Shown here one piece after another: positions 52,639 through 63,007 of a stretch of 64,000 nucleotides of DNA. The stretch covers positions 1-64,000 of the forward strand of contig JAJTBD010000006.1 in assembly GCA_021287075.1 (NCBI GenBank). Reading direction: 5' to 3'. The position numbers were made by a program, and so were the translations under genes. The DNA comes from Micrococcales bacterium (GTDB lineage: Bacteria > Actinomycetota > Actinomycetes > Actinomycetales > Dermatophilaceae). Every line of letters begins with the position of its first letter. Position 1 is the first letter of the stretch. Under the pieces are notes generated by a model, which worked only from the letters and a program-made list of their open reading frames with translations, was not told where the DNA came from and did no database searches.

Positions 52639-54492
52639 ATGTCCGCTCTCCTGGAGACCACCACGTCCCGCCGCCAGATGCTCGCGATGGCCGTCGTCGG
52701 AGGCGCCGGCCTCGCCCTCGCCGAGCCCGCCGCGGCAGCGCCCAAGCCCGACCGGCACAGCTACCGCTTCACGGTGCTGGGCACGACCGACCTGCACGGC
52801 AATGTCTTCAACTGGGACTACTTCAAGGACGCCGAATACGACGACAAGGCCAAGAACGACATCGGCCTGGCCAAGGTCTCGACGCTGGTGACCGCGATGC
52901 GCAAGGAGCGGGGCGAGGCCAACACGCTGCTGCTCGACGCCGGCGACACCATCCAGGGCACGCCGCTGGCCTACTACTACGCCCGGATCGACCCGATCAC
53001 CGGCGGCTCGAAGCACCCGATGGCCCTGGCGATGAACGCGATCGGCTATGACGCGGCCGCCCTGGGCAACCACGAGTACAACTACGGCCTGGACACCCTC
53101 CGGGTCTTCGAGGACCAGTGCGACTTCCCGCTGCTGTCGGCCAACTCGGTCGACTGGGACACCCGCCAGCCGATCTTCCCCGACTATGTCGTCAAGACGG
53201 TCCGCATCCCCGGCCAGAAGCCGCTCAAGGTCGGCATCCTCGGCCTCGTCACGCCGGGCGTGGCCATCTGGGACAAGGCCAATGTCGAGGGCCGGGTCCG
53301 CTTCCCCGGCATCGTCGAGCAGGGCGCGGTCATGGTCCCGCGGATGAAGGCCGCCGGCTGCGACCTCGTGATCGTCTCCTGCCACTCCGGCCCCGTCCCC
53401 GGCTCCTCCTATGGCGACGCGCTGCCCTATCCCGAGAACGCCTCGACCCAGCTGGCCGAGCAGGTCCCGGGCATCGACGCGATCCTCGTCGGCCACGCCC
53501 ACCTCGAGATCCCCGAGCGCTTCGTCACCAACGCCGCCACCGGCAAGCAGGTGCTGCTGTCGGAGCCGCTGCGCTGGGGGATGCGCCTGTCGGTGATGGA
53601 CTTCGACCTGGCCAAGGAGCGCGGCCAGTGGATCCTGAAGTCCTCTGCCGCAACGCTGCTCAACGCCAACACCGTGGCCGAGGACCCCGCCATCGACGCC
53701 ATCCTGCGCCCCGCCCACGAGCAGGTGCGCACCTATGTCAACAGCGTCATCGGCTCCTGCACGACCACCATGTCGGCGGCCACCTCGCGCTTCGAGGACA
53801 CGATGGCGATGGACTTCGTCAACTTCGTGCAGGCCGACGCCGTCAAGGCCGTCCTGGCCGGCACGCAGTATGCCGCGCTGCCCGTCCTCTCGATCGCCGC
53901 GCCCTTCAACAAGGACGCCGCGATCCCGGCCGGGCAGGTCACCGTGCGCGATGTCGCGGGCATGTATGTCTTCGACAACACGCTGATGGCGGTCGTGCTC
54001 ACCGGCGCCCAGGTCAGGGACTACCTGGAGTTCTCGGCCGGCTACTTCCGCCAGGTCTCGGGGACCGGCCCCTTCCAGCCCGAGCAGGTCACCAACGCCG
54101 TAACCGTGCTGGCCCCGGGCGGCACCCCCGACTACAACTACGACATCATGGGCGGGCTCGACGCGTCGCTGTCCTATGACATCGACATCTCCCAGCCCGC
54201 CGGCTCGCGCATCGGCAACCTCACCTACGCGGGGGCGCCGATCGACCCCGCAGCCGAATTCGTGATCGCGATCAACAACTACCGCCAGTCCGGCGGCGGC
54301 AACTATCCCCACGTCAAAACCGCCCCCGTGGTCTACAACGCCCAGGTCGAGATCCGCCAGCTGATCATCGACTGGGTCAGCGCGCACGGCACGATCGACC
54401 CGGCCGACTTCACCACCTATGACTGGCACCTGGTCTCCGGCGGCAATCCGGTGCAGGTCGTCGGCGCGGTCGAGGGCGGCGCCACCGCCTGA
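52639..54492 (+). CDS. Tat-exported 5'-nucleotidase / metallophosphatase
   Basis: A 617-residue exported phosphohydrolase. A twin-arginine signal (TTTSRRQMLAMAVVGG, Arg11-Arg12) ends near EPAAAA. The calcineurin-like domain has the metal motifs GTTDLHGN, DAGDTIQGT, GNHEYNYG and GHAHLEI. The C-terminal 5'-nucleotidase domain includes SIAAPFNKDAAI and AINNYRQSGGGNYP, the substrate-binding FNxGG-like area. Relatives (UshA, CpdB) release phosphate from nucleotides or 2',3'-cyclic nucleotides outside the cell. GGAGGAGCACC before ATG; TAGATT at about 52580 is a possible -10. A palindromic terminator follows. Confidence 0.92.
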   Translation: MSALLETTTSRRQMLAMAVVGGAGLALAEPAAAAPKPDRHSYRFTVLGTTDLHGNVFNWDYFKDAEYDDKAKNDIGLAKVSTLVTAMRKERGEANTLLLDAGDTIQGTPLAYYYARIDPITGGSKHPMALAMNAIGYDAAALGNHEYNYGLDTLRVFEDQCDFPLLSANSVDWDTRQPIFPDYVVKTVRIPGQKPLKVGILGLVTPGVAIWDKANVEGRVRFPGIVEQGAVMVPRMKAAGCDLVIVSCHSGPVPGSSYGDALPYPENASTQLAEQVPGIDAILVGHAHLEIPERFVTNAATGKQVLLSEPLRWGMRLSVMDFDLAKERGQWILKSSAATLLNANTVAEDPAIDAILRPAHEQVRTYVNSVIGSCTTTMSAATSRFEDTMAMDFVNFVQADAVKAVLAGTQYAALPVLSIAAPFNKDAAIPAGQVTVRDVAGMYVFDNTLMAVVLTGAQVRDYLEFSAGYFRQVSGTGPFQPEQVTNAVTVLAPGGTPDYNYDIMGGLDASLSYDIDISQPAGSRIGNLTYAGAPIDPAAEFVIAINNYRQSGGGNYPHVKTAPVVYNAQVEIRQLIIDWVSAHGTIDPADFTTYDWHLVSGGNPVQVVGAVEGGATA

Positions 54493-54507
54493 GCCGACCA
54501 CCACGAT

Positions 54508-54548
54508 GGGGTATGCCGCCCGCTCACCCCGAGCGGGCGGCATACCCC
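54508..54548 (+). terminator. Palindrome with paired 9-mers after the nucleotidase gene
   Basis: An 18-bp perfect stem (54508-54525 with 54531-54548), 5-nt loop, 15 nt beyond the stop. Arms start and end with the dispersed motif. Confidence 0.75.
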
Positions 54549-54579
54549 TGTCCGGCGCCGGGGATGGGACACTGGGGGC

Positions 54580-55011
54580 ATGCGGTTGCTCAACCTCGTG
54601 CTCAACATCGTCTGGCTCGTCTTCGCCGGCTTCTGGATGGCGGTGGGCTATGCCGCGGCGGGGATCCTCTGCTTCATCTTCATCGTGACCATCCCGCTCG
54701 GGGTGGCCGCCTTCCGGATGGCCAACTACTCCTTCTGGCCCTTCGGCCGCACGCTCGTCCCGACCCACGACGCGGGCGCCGGGGCCGGCGCCCTCAACAT
54801 CGTGTGGATCGTCTTCTTCGGCTGGTGGCTCGCCCTCGGCCACATCCTCACCGGGATCTCCCTCTGCCTGACGGTCATCGGCATCCCGATGGGCATCGCG
54901 AGCTTCAAGATGGTGCCGGTCTCGCTCGTGCCCTATGGCAAGGAGATCGTGCCGACCCGACAGGTCGCCGCGCGCCAGACGTGGGGCTCCTACGGCCCGT
55001 CGGTGCGCTGA
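54580..55011 (+). CDS. YccF-domain membrane protein
   Basis: A 143-residue protein with two tandem YccF (DUF307) units, each of a helix pair: LNLVLNIVWLVFAGFWMAVG followed by IFIVTIPLGVAAFRMANYSF, and LNIVWIVFFGWWLALGHILT followed by LTVIGIPMGIASFKMVPVSL. The internal repeat is the family norm. Function unknown. ATG is 6 nt after GACACT. Not obviously linked to its neighbours. Confidence 0.92.
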   Translation: MRLLNLVLNIVWLVFAGFWMAVGYAAAGILCFIFIVTIPLGVAAFRMANYSFWPFGRTLVPTHDAGAGAGALNIVWIVFFGWWLALGHILTGISLCLTVIGIPMGIASFKMVPVSLVPYGKEIVPTRQVAARQTWGSYGPSVR

Positions 55012-55068
55012 CCCCCGGGGAGTGCTCCCCATAGGCCCCACCGGGCAGGACGCCTAGGGTCGAGGGAC

Positions 55069-55344
55069 GTGCCGACGACAGGGGAGCAGATGAGCGAGCA
55101 GTCCGGGGCCGACCAGGGCGTCGACGAGACGACCGCCAAGCGGTGGCGGCTGGGGCCCAACGCCGGCATCCGGCGTCCGCACGGTGGTGAGGTCGCCGAC
55201 GACGGTGCCAACGCGGAGTTCCAGCGGCGCTGTGACGAGATGTCGGTGCTGACGGGGGACCGCGTCACGGCCACCGGCGAGGACCGCTTCCGCCCCGAGG
55301 GCACCTTCTCCACCGGCGGCAGGGGGAGCAGCGCCGGCTGGTGA
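55069..55344 (+). CDS. Small hydrophilic protein of unknown function
   Basis: A 91-residue protein rich in Gly, Asp, Glu and Arg, with no membrane segment or known motif. It reads like a mostly disordered protein (KRWRLGPNAGIRRPHGGEVA, then FQRRCDEMSVLTGDR). GTG 55069 is 8 nt after TAGGGT, supporting a leaderless start; ATG 55090, preceded closely by GGGGAG, is the alternative. The preserved promoter geometry argues that it is a true gene. It ends 5 bp from the convergent pncA. Confidence 0.6.
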   Translation: MPTTGEQMSEQSGADQGVDETTAKRWRLGPNAGIRRPHGGEVADDGANAEFQRRCDEMSVLTGDRVTATGEDRFRPEGTFSTGGRGSSAGW

Positions 55345-55349
55345 GTGGC

Positions 55350-55943
55350 TCAGGCCACGCTGACGCCGGCCGCGCGCATCTCCTCGAGCGCCGCTGCGGT
55401 CGTCTCCGGCGCCACCCCGGCCGTCAGGTCCAGCAGGACCCGGGTGTCGAAGCCGGCGCGGGCCGCGTCGAGAGCAGTCGCCCGCACGCAGTGGTCGGTG
55501 GCGATGCCGACGATGTCGACGCGGCGGATCTCCTTCTCCCGCAGCCATTCTGCGAGACCCTTTGCCTCGCCGGCCGCGTCGGTCATCCCCTCAAAGCCGC
55601 TGTATGCCGCGGAGTCGTGCCCCTTGCGGAAGATCGCGTCGACGTCGGGCAGCGCCGGCTTGAGCTCGTCGTGGAAGTCCTCGCCGCCGGTGCCCACCTT
55701 GCAGTGCACCGGCCACGAGTCGCGATAGTCGGGCTCGGTGCCGGCGGGGGCCCAGTGGCTGCCGGGGTCGTGGTGCCAGTCGGCGGTCGCCGCGATCGCG
55801 GCATAGCCGGCACCGCTCTCGGCCACGAGCCCGGCGATGCGACGGGCCACGTCGGTGCCCCCGGCGACCGCGAGGGAGCCGCCCTCGCAGAAGTCGTTCT
55901 GGACGTCGACGATGATCAGGGCGAGCGCTGAGGAGTCGGCCAT
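55350..55943 (-). CDS. pncA: Nicotinamidase (isochorismatase family)
   Basis: A 197-residue cysteine hydrolase deamidating nicotinamide to nicotinate for NAD salvage. The catalytic triad is Asp13 (VDVQNDF), Lys107 (FRKGHD) and Cys152 (GIATDHCV). Metal ligands Asp55, His57 and His63 are in TADWHHDPGSHWAP. TAGGTT is 6 nt before ATG. The next gene upstream on the same strand is pncB, whose product uses the nicotinate formed, so the two form a salvage pair even though each has its own promoter. In mycobacteria this enzyme type activates pyrazinamide. Confidence 0.93.
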   Translation of the reverse strand: MADSSALALIIVDVQNDFCEGGSLAVAGGTDVARRIAGLVAESGAGYAAIAATADWHHDPGSHWAPAGTEPDYRDSWPVHCKVGTGGEDFHDELKPALPDVDAIFRKGHDSAAYSGFEGMTDAAGEAKGLAEWLREKEIRRVDIVGIATDHCVRATALDAARAGFDTRVLLDLTAGVAPETTAAALEEMRAAGVSVA

Positions 55944-55966
55944 GGCCCCAACCTAACGCGACCCCG

Positions 55967-57280
55967 TCAGGAGTCGGTGAGGAAGTCGGTGCGGACGGCG
56001 ACGTCGCCGCGGGAGAGCTGGTGCGCCGAGCGGGGCAGCTCGGCGACCGAGGCCTCGTGGCGGGCCCGCGCGGCGTCGAGGGTGGCGTGCTCGCGCCCGA
56101 CGATCTCGCCGCCGCGGACGAGCTGCACCATCAGGTCGCGGTCGTTGCCGTCGTTGACGGGGGGCTCCCCGATGCCGAGGACCTCGGCCTCGGCGACACC
56201 GTTGCCGTTGCGCCGGCGCATGGCGTATTTGCGGCCGCCGACCGAGCCCTTGTCCTTGGACTTCTTTGCGACAGACTCCATCTCGCCCGCGCCGTTCTCG
56301 CGCGCGACGAGCTTGTAGACCATCGAGGCGGTGGGCGCGCCCGAGCCGGTCACCACGCGGGTGCCGACGCCATAGACGTCGACGGGCGCCGCGGCGAGTG
56401 CGGCGATGGCGTATTCGTCGAGGTCGCTGGTGACCACGATGCGGGTGTCGGTGGCGCCGAGGGAGTCGAGCTGCTCGCGCACCTCCTGCGCCTGGACGAC
56501 GAGATCGCCCGAGTCCAGCCGCACGCCGCCGAGCTGTGGGCCGGCGACCTCCACCGCGGTGGCGACCCCCTGGGGCACGTCATAGGTGTCGACAAGCAGG
56601 GTCGTGCCGACGCCCAGCGAGGCGACCTGCGCCTCGAAGGCCTGCCGCTCGTCGTCGTGGAGCAGGGTGAAGGCGTGCGCGGCGGTGCCGGCCGTGGGCA
56701 CGCCATAGCGCCGCCCCGCCTCGAGATTGGAGGTGGTGGCGAAGCCGGCGATGTATGCCGCGCGCGCTGCCGCGACCGCCGCCTCGTCCTGGGTGCGCCG
56801 GCCCCCCATCTCGATGCACGGGCGGTTGCCGGCGGCGCCGGTCATGCGGCTCGCGGCGGAGGCAACAGCGGTGTCGTGGTTGAGGATTGACAGGATCACG
56901 GTCTCGAGGATCACGCCGTGGGCGAAGTCGGACTCGACGACGAGGACGGGGGAGTAGGGGAAGTAGGCCTCTCCCTCGGCGTATCCCCAGACGTCGCCGT
57001 CGAAGCGGTAGTCGGCGAGGAAGCCGAGGGTGTCCTCGTCGACCACCTTGTGCTCCCGCAGGAAGGCGATCTCCTCGTCGCCGAAGCGGAAGCTCTCGAT
57101 CGCGTCGAGCACCCGCCCGGTGCCGGCGAGCACGCCATAGCGGCGGCCCTCGGGAAGCCGCCGGGCGAAGACCTCGAAGACGCAGCGCCGCGTGGCGGCC
57201 CCCGACTTCAGCGACGCCTGAAGCATCGTCAGCTCGTAGTGGTCGGTCAGCAGCGCCGTGCTCGGCCTCGTTGTGCTCAC
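55967..57280 (-). CDS. pncB: Nicotinate phosphoribosyltransferase
   Basis: A 437-residue enzyme forming nicotinate mononucleotide from nicotinate and PRPP, the step after nicotinamidase. Signature regions: TALLTDHYELTMLQASLKSG at the N-terminus, VFEVFARRLPEGRRYGVLAG, GFATTSNLEAGRRYGVPTAG, GTAAHAFTLLH (His near the active site), and GGVRLDSGDLVVQA. The GTG at 57280 was chosen because TAGGGT ends 7 nt before it; earlier in-frame codons would overlap clpS. Divergent from clpS with overlapping promoter regions. Confidence 0.95.
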   Translation of the reverse strand: MSTTRPSTALLTDHYELTMLQASLKSGAATRRCVFEVFARRLPEGRRYGVLAGTGRVLDAIESFRFGDEEIAFLREHKVVDEDTLGFLADYRFDGDVWGYAEGEAYFPYSPVLVVESDFAHGVILETVILSILNHDTAVASAASRMTGAAGNRPCIEMGGRRTQDEAAVAAARAAYIAGFATTSNLEAGRRYGVPTAGTAAHAFTLLHDDERQAFEAQVASLGVGTTLLVDTYDVPQGVATAVEVAGPQLGGVRLDSGDLVVQAQEVREQLDSLGATDTRIVVTSDLDEYAIAALAAAPVDVYGVGTRVVTGSGAPTASMVYKLVARENGAGEMESVAKKSKDKGSVGGRKYAMRRRNGNGVAEAEVLGIGEPPVNDGNDRDLMVQLVRGGEIVGREHATLDAARARHEASVAELPRSAHQLSRGDVAVRTDFLTDS

Positions 57281-57287
57281 CCTCTGC

Positions 57288-57352
57288 ACCCTAGCGCCCG
57301 CCCTCCCGGGCGCGCCCGCGCTCGGACCGGCGCCACCCGGCATACGTATCCT
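57288..57352. promoter_or_regulatory. Divergent leaderless promoters of pncB and clpS
   Basis: Bottom-strand TAGGGT (57288-57293) serves pncB, 7 nt before its GTG. Top-strand TATCCT (57347-57352) serves clpS, 6 nt before its GTG. Only 78 bp separate the two start codons, so the -35 regions face or overlap each other. Confidence 0.65.
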
Positions 57353-57358
57353 TGGCGT

Positions 57359-57649
57359 GTGTCACTCGCACCTGTCGAGCAGGAGGAGGCGTCCGCCGGA
57401 GCGGATGCCTCCGTCGATGTCCCCTGGATCACTCTCGTGTGGAACGACCCGGTCAACCTGATGTCCTATGTGACCTATGTCTTCCAGAGCTATTTCGGCT
57501 ACTCCAGGGCCAAGGCCGAGCGCCTGATGATGGACGTGCACCACAAGGGCCGCGCCGTCGTCTCCACCGGCCCGCGCGAGAAGATGGAGATCGACACCGA
57601 GGCCCTCCAGGGCTACGGCCTGTGGGCGACCTTCCAGAAGGACGAGTGA
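57359..57649 (+). CDS. clpS: ATP-dependent Clp protease adaptor ClpS
   Basis: A 96-residue adaptor that delivers N-degron substrates to ClpC/ClpA. The core is PWITLVWNDPVNLMSYVTYV (Asn/Asp of NDP bind the N-terminal residue), then SRAKAERLMMDVHHKGRAVV with the conserved HHKG, and a C-terminal REKMEIDTEALQGYG. The N-terminal 25 residues are an acidic flexible arm. Its GTG start is preceded by TATCCT at 6 nt. One-base overlap with the DUF2017 gene, a pairing conserved in actinobacteria. Confidence 0.95.
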   Translation: MSLAPVEQEEASAGADASVDVPWITLVWNDPVNLMSYVTYVFQSYFGYSRAKAERLMMDVHHKGRAVVSTGPREKMEIDTEALQGYGLWATFQKDE

Positions 57650-58287
57650 TGGCGCGCGGCTTCCAGCGCAAGGGCAGCACCTATGCCGCAAAGCTCGACG
57701 ACGCCGAGCGCGGCGTCGTGCTCGGGCTCATGGAGCAGGTGCTCGACCTGGTCGCGCCCGACCTCCAGCCCACCACGAGCGGCGACCCCTTTGACGACAT
57801 CGTCGCCGGGCTCGGCTCGCTCGGGGCCGGGGTGTCCGTCGCCGGCGAGGACCAGGTGCCCGACGGCGCCGACGCCCTCACCGAGCGCGACCCGGCGCTC
57901 GCCCGCCTGCTGCCGACCGCCAACCGCGAGGACGAGCAGGCGGCCGCCGAGTTCCACCGGCTGACCGAGCACTCGCTGCGCACCACCAAGGCGCGCAACC
58001 TGCGCATCGCCATCGAGGCGCTCGCCGGGGCCGAGCGCTCGCGGGTCGTCCTGACCGAGCAGCAGGCGATCGCGACCGTCGTCGCGCTGACCGACGTGCG
58101 CCTCGTCCTCGGCGAGCGCCTCGGGCTGCACACCGACGAGGACGTCGAGCGGATGGAGGCCATGGCCGAGGAGCTCGACCCCGACGAGCCCGTCGTCTAT
58201 GCCCTGGCCGTCTATGACTTCCTCACCTGGCTCCAGGAGACCCTGGCGACCGCCATGCTGCCCGACCCCGCGGGCCGCGAGGACTGA
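57649..58287 (+). CDS. DUF2017 protein
   Basis: A 212-residue, predominantly helical, acidic protein of an actinobacterial family found beside clpS. Conserved pieces are DDAERGVVLGLMEQVLDLVA, ARLLPTANREDEQAAAEFHR and VVYALAVYDFLTWLQETLAT. No catalytic motif is visible. Overlap with clpS and conserved linkage suggest a role in N-degron proteolysis, but this is an inference. It ends 6 bp from the convergent VOC gene. Confidence 0.88.
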   Translation: MARGFQRKGSTYAAKLDDAERGVVLGLMEQVLDLVAPDLQPTTSGDPFDDIVAGLGSLGAGVSVAGEDQVPDGADALTERDPALARLLPTANREDEQAAAEFHRLTEHSLRTTKARNLRIAIEALAGAERSRVVLTEQQAIATVVALTDVRLVLGERLGLHTDEDVERMEAMAEELDPDEPVVYALAVYDFLTWLQETLATAMLPDPAGRED

Positions 58288-58293
58288 CCCGAC

Positions 58294-58704
58294 TCAGGCG
58301 TGCGGGGCCCCCTGATAGGACCCCACGCTGAAGAGATTGCCCTCCGGGTCGGCGACGGAGGCCGAGCGGCCGCCGTAGTCCTGGTCCTCCGGCTCGCGCA
58401 CGCTCGTGCCGCCGGCAGCGAGCGCCGCGGCATACGCCCGGTCGACGTCGTCATCGGAGGGGACGGTCAGGTAGACATTGCCGGTGCCCGCACCGTGGCG
58501 GAAGGTCTCGTCCGGGTCGTCGCTCGCGGAGGCGAACATGACCCCGCCGCCCTCGCCCCACGCGAACTCGGCATGGACGACCCTGGCCGGGTCGGACTCG
58601 TCCCGGTGGACGGCGCGCTCGGTGAAGCCGAGCGCGGTGAGGAAGGCGGGCGCCCCCTCGACATCGCGATAGGACAGGCAGCTGAAGAGGTGGTGTGTGC
58701 TCAT
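58294..58704 (-). CDS. VOC/glyoxalase-family protein
   Basis: A 136-residue protein made of two beta-alpha-beta-beta-beta units of the vicinal-oxygen-chelate fold: the first starts FSCLSYRDVEGAPAFLTALG, the second VYLTVPSDDDVDRAYAAALA and ends SASVADPEGNLFSVGSYQG. The DPEGN turn is typical. Metal ligands such as His in the first strand and Glu in the last are not all evident, so a binding or resistance role is as likely as catalysis. CAGCCT lies 6 nt before ATG. Confidence 0.88.
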   Translation of the reverse strand: MSTHHLFSCLSYRDVEGAPAFLTALGFTERAVHRDESDPARVVHAEFAWGEGGGVMFASASDDPDETFRHGAGTGNVYLTVPSDDDVDRAYAAALAAGGTSVREPEDQDYGGRSASVADPEGNLFSVGSYQGAPHA

Positions 58705-58726
58705 GCCTCGAGGCTGGCAGGTGCGC

Positions 58727-59524
58727 TCAGGTCCGGTCTTGGACAAACCGGAAGGGCTCACCGACCAGCTCGCGCGGCGTCTGACTCGCCAGCTGGCCCC
58801 AGTCGCGGGTGAGGTGGCTCTGGTCGGCATAGCCGGCCTCGGCGGCCACCTGCCCGAGCGGTATGCCGCGCTGCGCCGCGCGCCGGGCGTGGTCGAAGCG
58901 GTGCAGCCGGGCCGCCTGCTTGGGGCTGACCCCGAGTTCGGCGGCGAACCGCCCCGATAGCCAGCGAGGTGAGCGGCCGACCGCTCGCGCGACCTCCTCG
59001 ACACGGGCGGTGCCACGGCTCCGCTCGAGGAGAGCCCACGCGCGGTCGAGGTCTGCCTCGGTGCGCTGCCGCACGCGGTCGGCCCGGCGGCGCAGCTCGG
59101 CGTCGAGGATGTCGAACCGCTCCTGCCACCCGGCTGCCTCGGCCAGGCGGGCGTGGGTGGCCGCACTGAGGCAGGTCGGCAGCTCGTCGTGGTCGACGAC
59201 CTCGCCCGCGAGGGCCCCTGCGGGCAGCCCCAGCAGCGCGCGGGCGCCGCGCGGGGTGAGCGAGAGCTGGATGCCGTGCTGGTGCCCGCGGGTGTGGACC
59301 AGGACGGGGCGCAGGTGCAGACCGCCGGCCAGCCGCCAGTGCCTCGTCGTTGGCCCGCCCGGCCAGGCCGACTCCAGCGGGGCGTCGAAGGCGAGGATCA
59401 CGGTCACGGCCGGAGAGGGCAGCCCGTGGTGCACCACGCGCGGGTCCATCCGCTCGTCGTAGCCGACATAGTCGCCGACGAGGTGGGCCAGGGCGGGATG
59501 CGGTGCTCGGGTGGCGCCGGCCAT
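58727..59524 (-). CDS. AraC-family transcriptional regulator
   Basis: A 265-residue regulator. The N-terminal 150 residues are a cupin-like sensing domain of the DUF6597 kind (RAPHPALAHLVGDYVGYDER, GHQHGIQLSLTPRGARALLG). The C-terminal AraC DNA-binding domain has two helix-turn-helix units (TARVEEVARAVGRSPRWLSG and QVAAEAGYADQSHLTRDWGQ). TACCCT lies 6 nt before ATG 59524. The adjacent VOC gene on the same strand, 22 bp downstream, is a possible target. No effector can be named. Confidence 0.88.
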   Translation of the reverse strand: MAGATRAPHPALAHLVGDYVGYDERMDPRVVHHGLPSPAVTVILAFDAPLESAWPGGPTTRHWRLAGGLHLRPVLVHTRGHQHGIQLSLTPRGARALLGLPAGALAGEVVDHDELPTCLSAATHARLAEAAGWQERFDILDAELRRRADRVRQRTEADLDRAWALLERSRGTARVEEVARAVGRSPRWLSGRFAAELGVSPKQAARLHRFDHARRAAQRGIPLGQVAAEAGYADQSHLTRDWGQLASQTPRELVGEPFRFVQDRT

Positions 59525-59623
59525 GGGACGAGGGTAGCGATGGCGAGGCCCGGGCGGCGCCCGTCCGGGCGGCATACCTGCTCGGCATTGGGCCGGGGCA
59601 CACCGCGCCGTTACCCTTGTCAG

Positions 59624-61615
<1,992 letters not shown>

Positions 61616-61636
61616 GCTCCCGCCCGGCACCCGGCG

Positions 61637-61670
61637 CCGGCGTATGCCGCCCCGAGGCGGCATACGCCGG
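61637..61670. terminator. Bidirectional palindrome with paired 9-mers
   Basis: A 15-bp perfect stem (61637-61651 with 61656-61670), 4-nt loop, between convergent genes 22 and 18 bp away. Arms carry the dispersed motif extended to CCGGCGTATGCCGCC. Confidence 0.75.
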
Positions 61671-61687
61671 ACGCTCAGCCCGGACAC

Positions 61688-63007
61688 TCAGCCCAGGCGC
61701 GCCGCATCGCGCAGCAGACCACGCGAGGCGAGCAGCCCGACAAAGAGCAGCCCGACCGACAGCCCCACGGCCGCGACGAAGCGCAGCAGCATGCCGGCGC
61801 CGATGAAGGACGAGGCCGAGGCGAAGAGCAGCAGCGAGAAGCCGAGTGTCAGGGCGATGGTCACCGCGAGGGGCAGCGCCACCTCGAGGGTCCGGGCCCA
61901 GTGGAGGGTGCCCAGATCGGTCCCGGCATAGGCCAGGGCGCGGTACTGCGGCGCCTGGTCCAGCACCCGCGCGGCCTGCACGACACCGGCAGCGGTGGCG
62001 GCGATGACCGACACGATGGCCAGGGTGATCAGCGCGCCGGTGGCCATGTCCTGCCCGAGATAGGGCAGGTCGTCCTCGGGGGACGTCGCGATGCCGTCGG
62101 TGACCGTCGCCAGCGTCGCGAGCAGGACCCCCAGGCCCATCGTGCTCGTGGTCCGCCACGCGCTGCGGGGATCGTCGACGATGCGCCTGGCCGCGAGCAG
62201 CATCGCCGGGCGCCGGGCGAGACCGGCCACGACATGCCCGAAGAGCATCATCGCCCAGGGGCCGATCAGGTTGATCGACCCGACCGCGATCACGAGCATC
62301 GCGCACATCACCCCGATGCCGACCTGGCCCATCCCGCCCGAGACGGCCACCCAGCCCACCAGGGCCACCAGCGTCGCGAGCACGCGCAGGATGCTCAGCC
62401 GGGCTGGACTGACCCGGCCCGCCACCCCGAGAGGGGTGACGGCGACCGCCGCCAGGCTCACCAGGCCGCTGACGGCCGCGAGCAGCACCACGGCCGCCAC
62501 GACGGCGGCGACCGCGAGCGGCCCGACCCACAGCTCGTCGGTGCCCAGATGGCCGCCCAGGAAGGGGATGCGCGAGAGCGCAGGGATGAGCGCGAGGTAT
62601 GCCGCGGTGCCCCCGACCGCGCCGACGCCCGCCTGGAGCGATGTCTCGGCGAGGGTGAACAGGCCGACCTGGCCCGACGTGGCACCGGCAAGGCGCAGCT
62701 GCGCCAGTCGGCGGTTGCGGCGGCTGACCGACAGCCGGGCGGCCAGCCCGCCGAGGGTGAGGATCGGGACGGCCATCAGCCCGACCGCCAGGGCCGCCAG
62801 GACGGTGTAGAGGGCTGCCGGATCGGCCGGACCGGGGCCGTCCGATAGGCCTCCGGTGCGCCGGCCGTCGAAGGCCAGCAGGCCCGACACGGCCACGAGC
62901 AGGCTCGCGGTCGCGACGCCGAACGCGATCACCGGGAGCCACGTGGTCGGTCGGGAGTCGCGGGTCTCGTGCCGACGCACCAGCCACCACAGCCGGAGGG
63001 TGCTCAT
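61688..63007 (-). CDS. FtsX-like ABC transporter permease
   Basis: A 439-residue permease with eight or so helices. An N-terminal helix (VIAFGVATASLLVAVSGLLAF) and two MacB/FtsX-like groups of helices are seen, with RLAQLRLAGATSGQVGLFTL and PQYRALAYAGTDLGTLHWAR, the cytoplasmic 'coupling' loops seen in FtsX-like permeases. It lacks the large extracellular domain of MacB. Its start overlaps the ATPase gene by 4 bp. Together they form a two-gene exporter or lipid/peptide extractor of the LolCD/MacB type; substrate unknown. Confidence 0.88.
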   Translation of the reverse strand: MSTLRLWWLVRRHETRDSRPTTWLPVIAFGVATASLLVAVSGLLAFDGRRTGGLSDGPGPADPAALYTVLAALAVGLMAVPILTLGGLAARLSVSRRNRRLAQLRLAGATSGQVGLFTLAETSLQAGVGAVGGTAAYLALIPALSRIPFLGGHLGTDELWVGPLAVAAVVAAVVLLAAVSGLVSLAAVAVTPLGVAGRVSPARLSILRVLATLVALVGWVAVSGGMGQVGIGVMCAMLVIAVGSINLIGPWAMMLFGHVVAGLARRPAMLLAARRIVDDPRSAWRTTSTMGLGVLLATLATVTDGIATSPEDDLPYLGQDMATGALITLAIVSVIAATAAGVVQAARVLDQAPQYRALAYAGTDLGTLHWARTLEVALPLAVTIALTLGFSLLLFASASSFIGAGMLLRFVAAVGLSVGLLFVGLLASRGLLRDAARLG

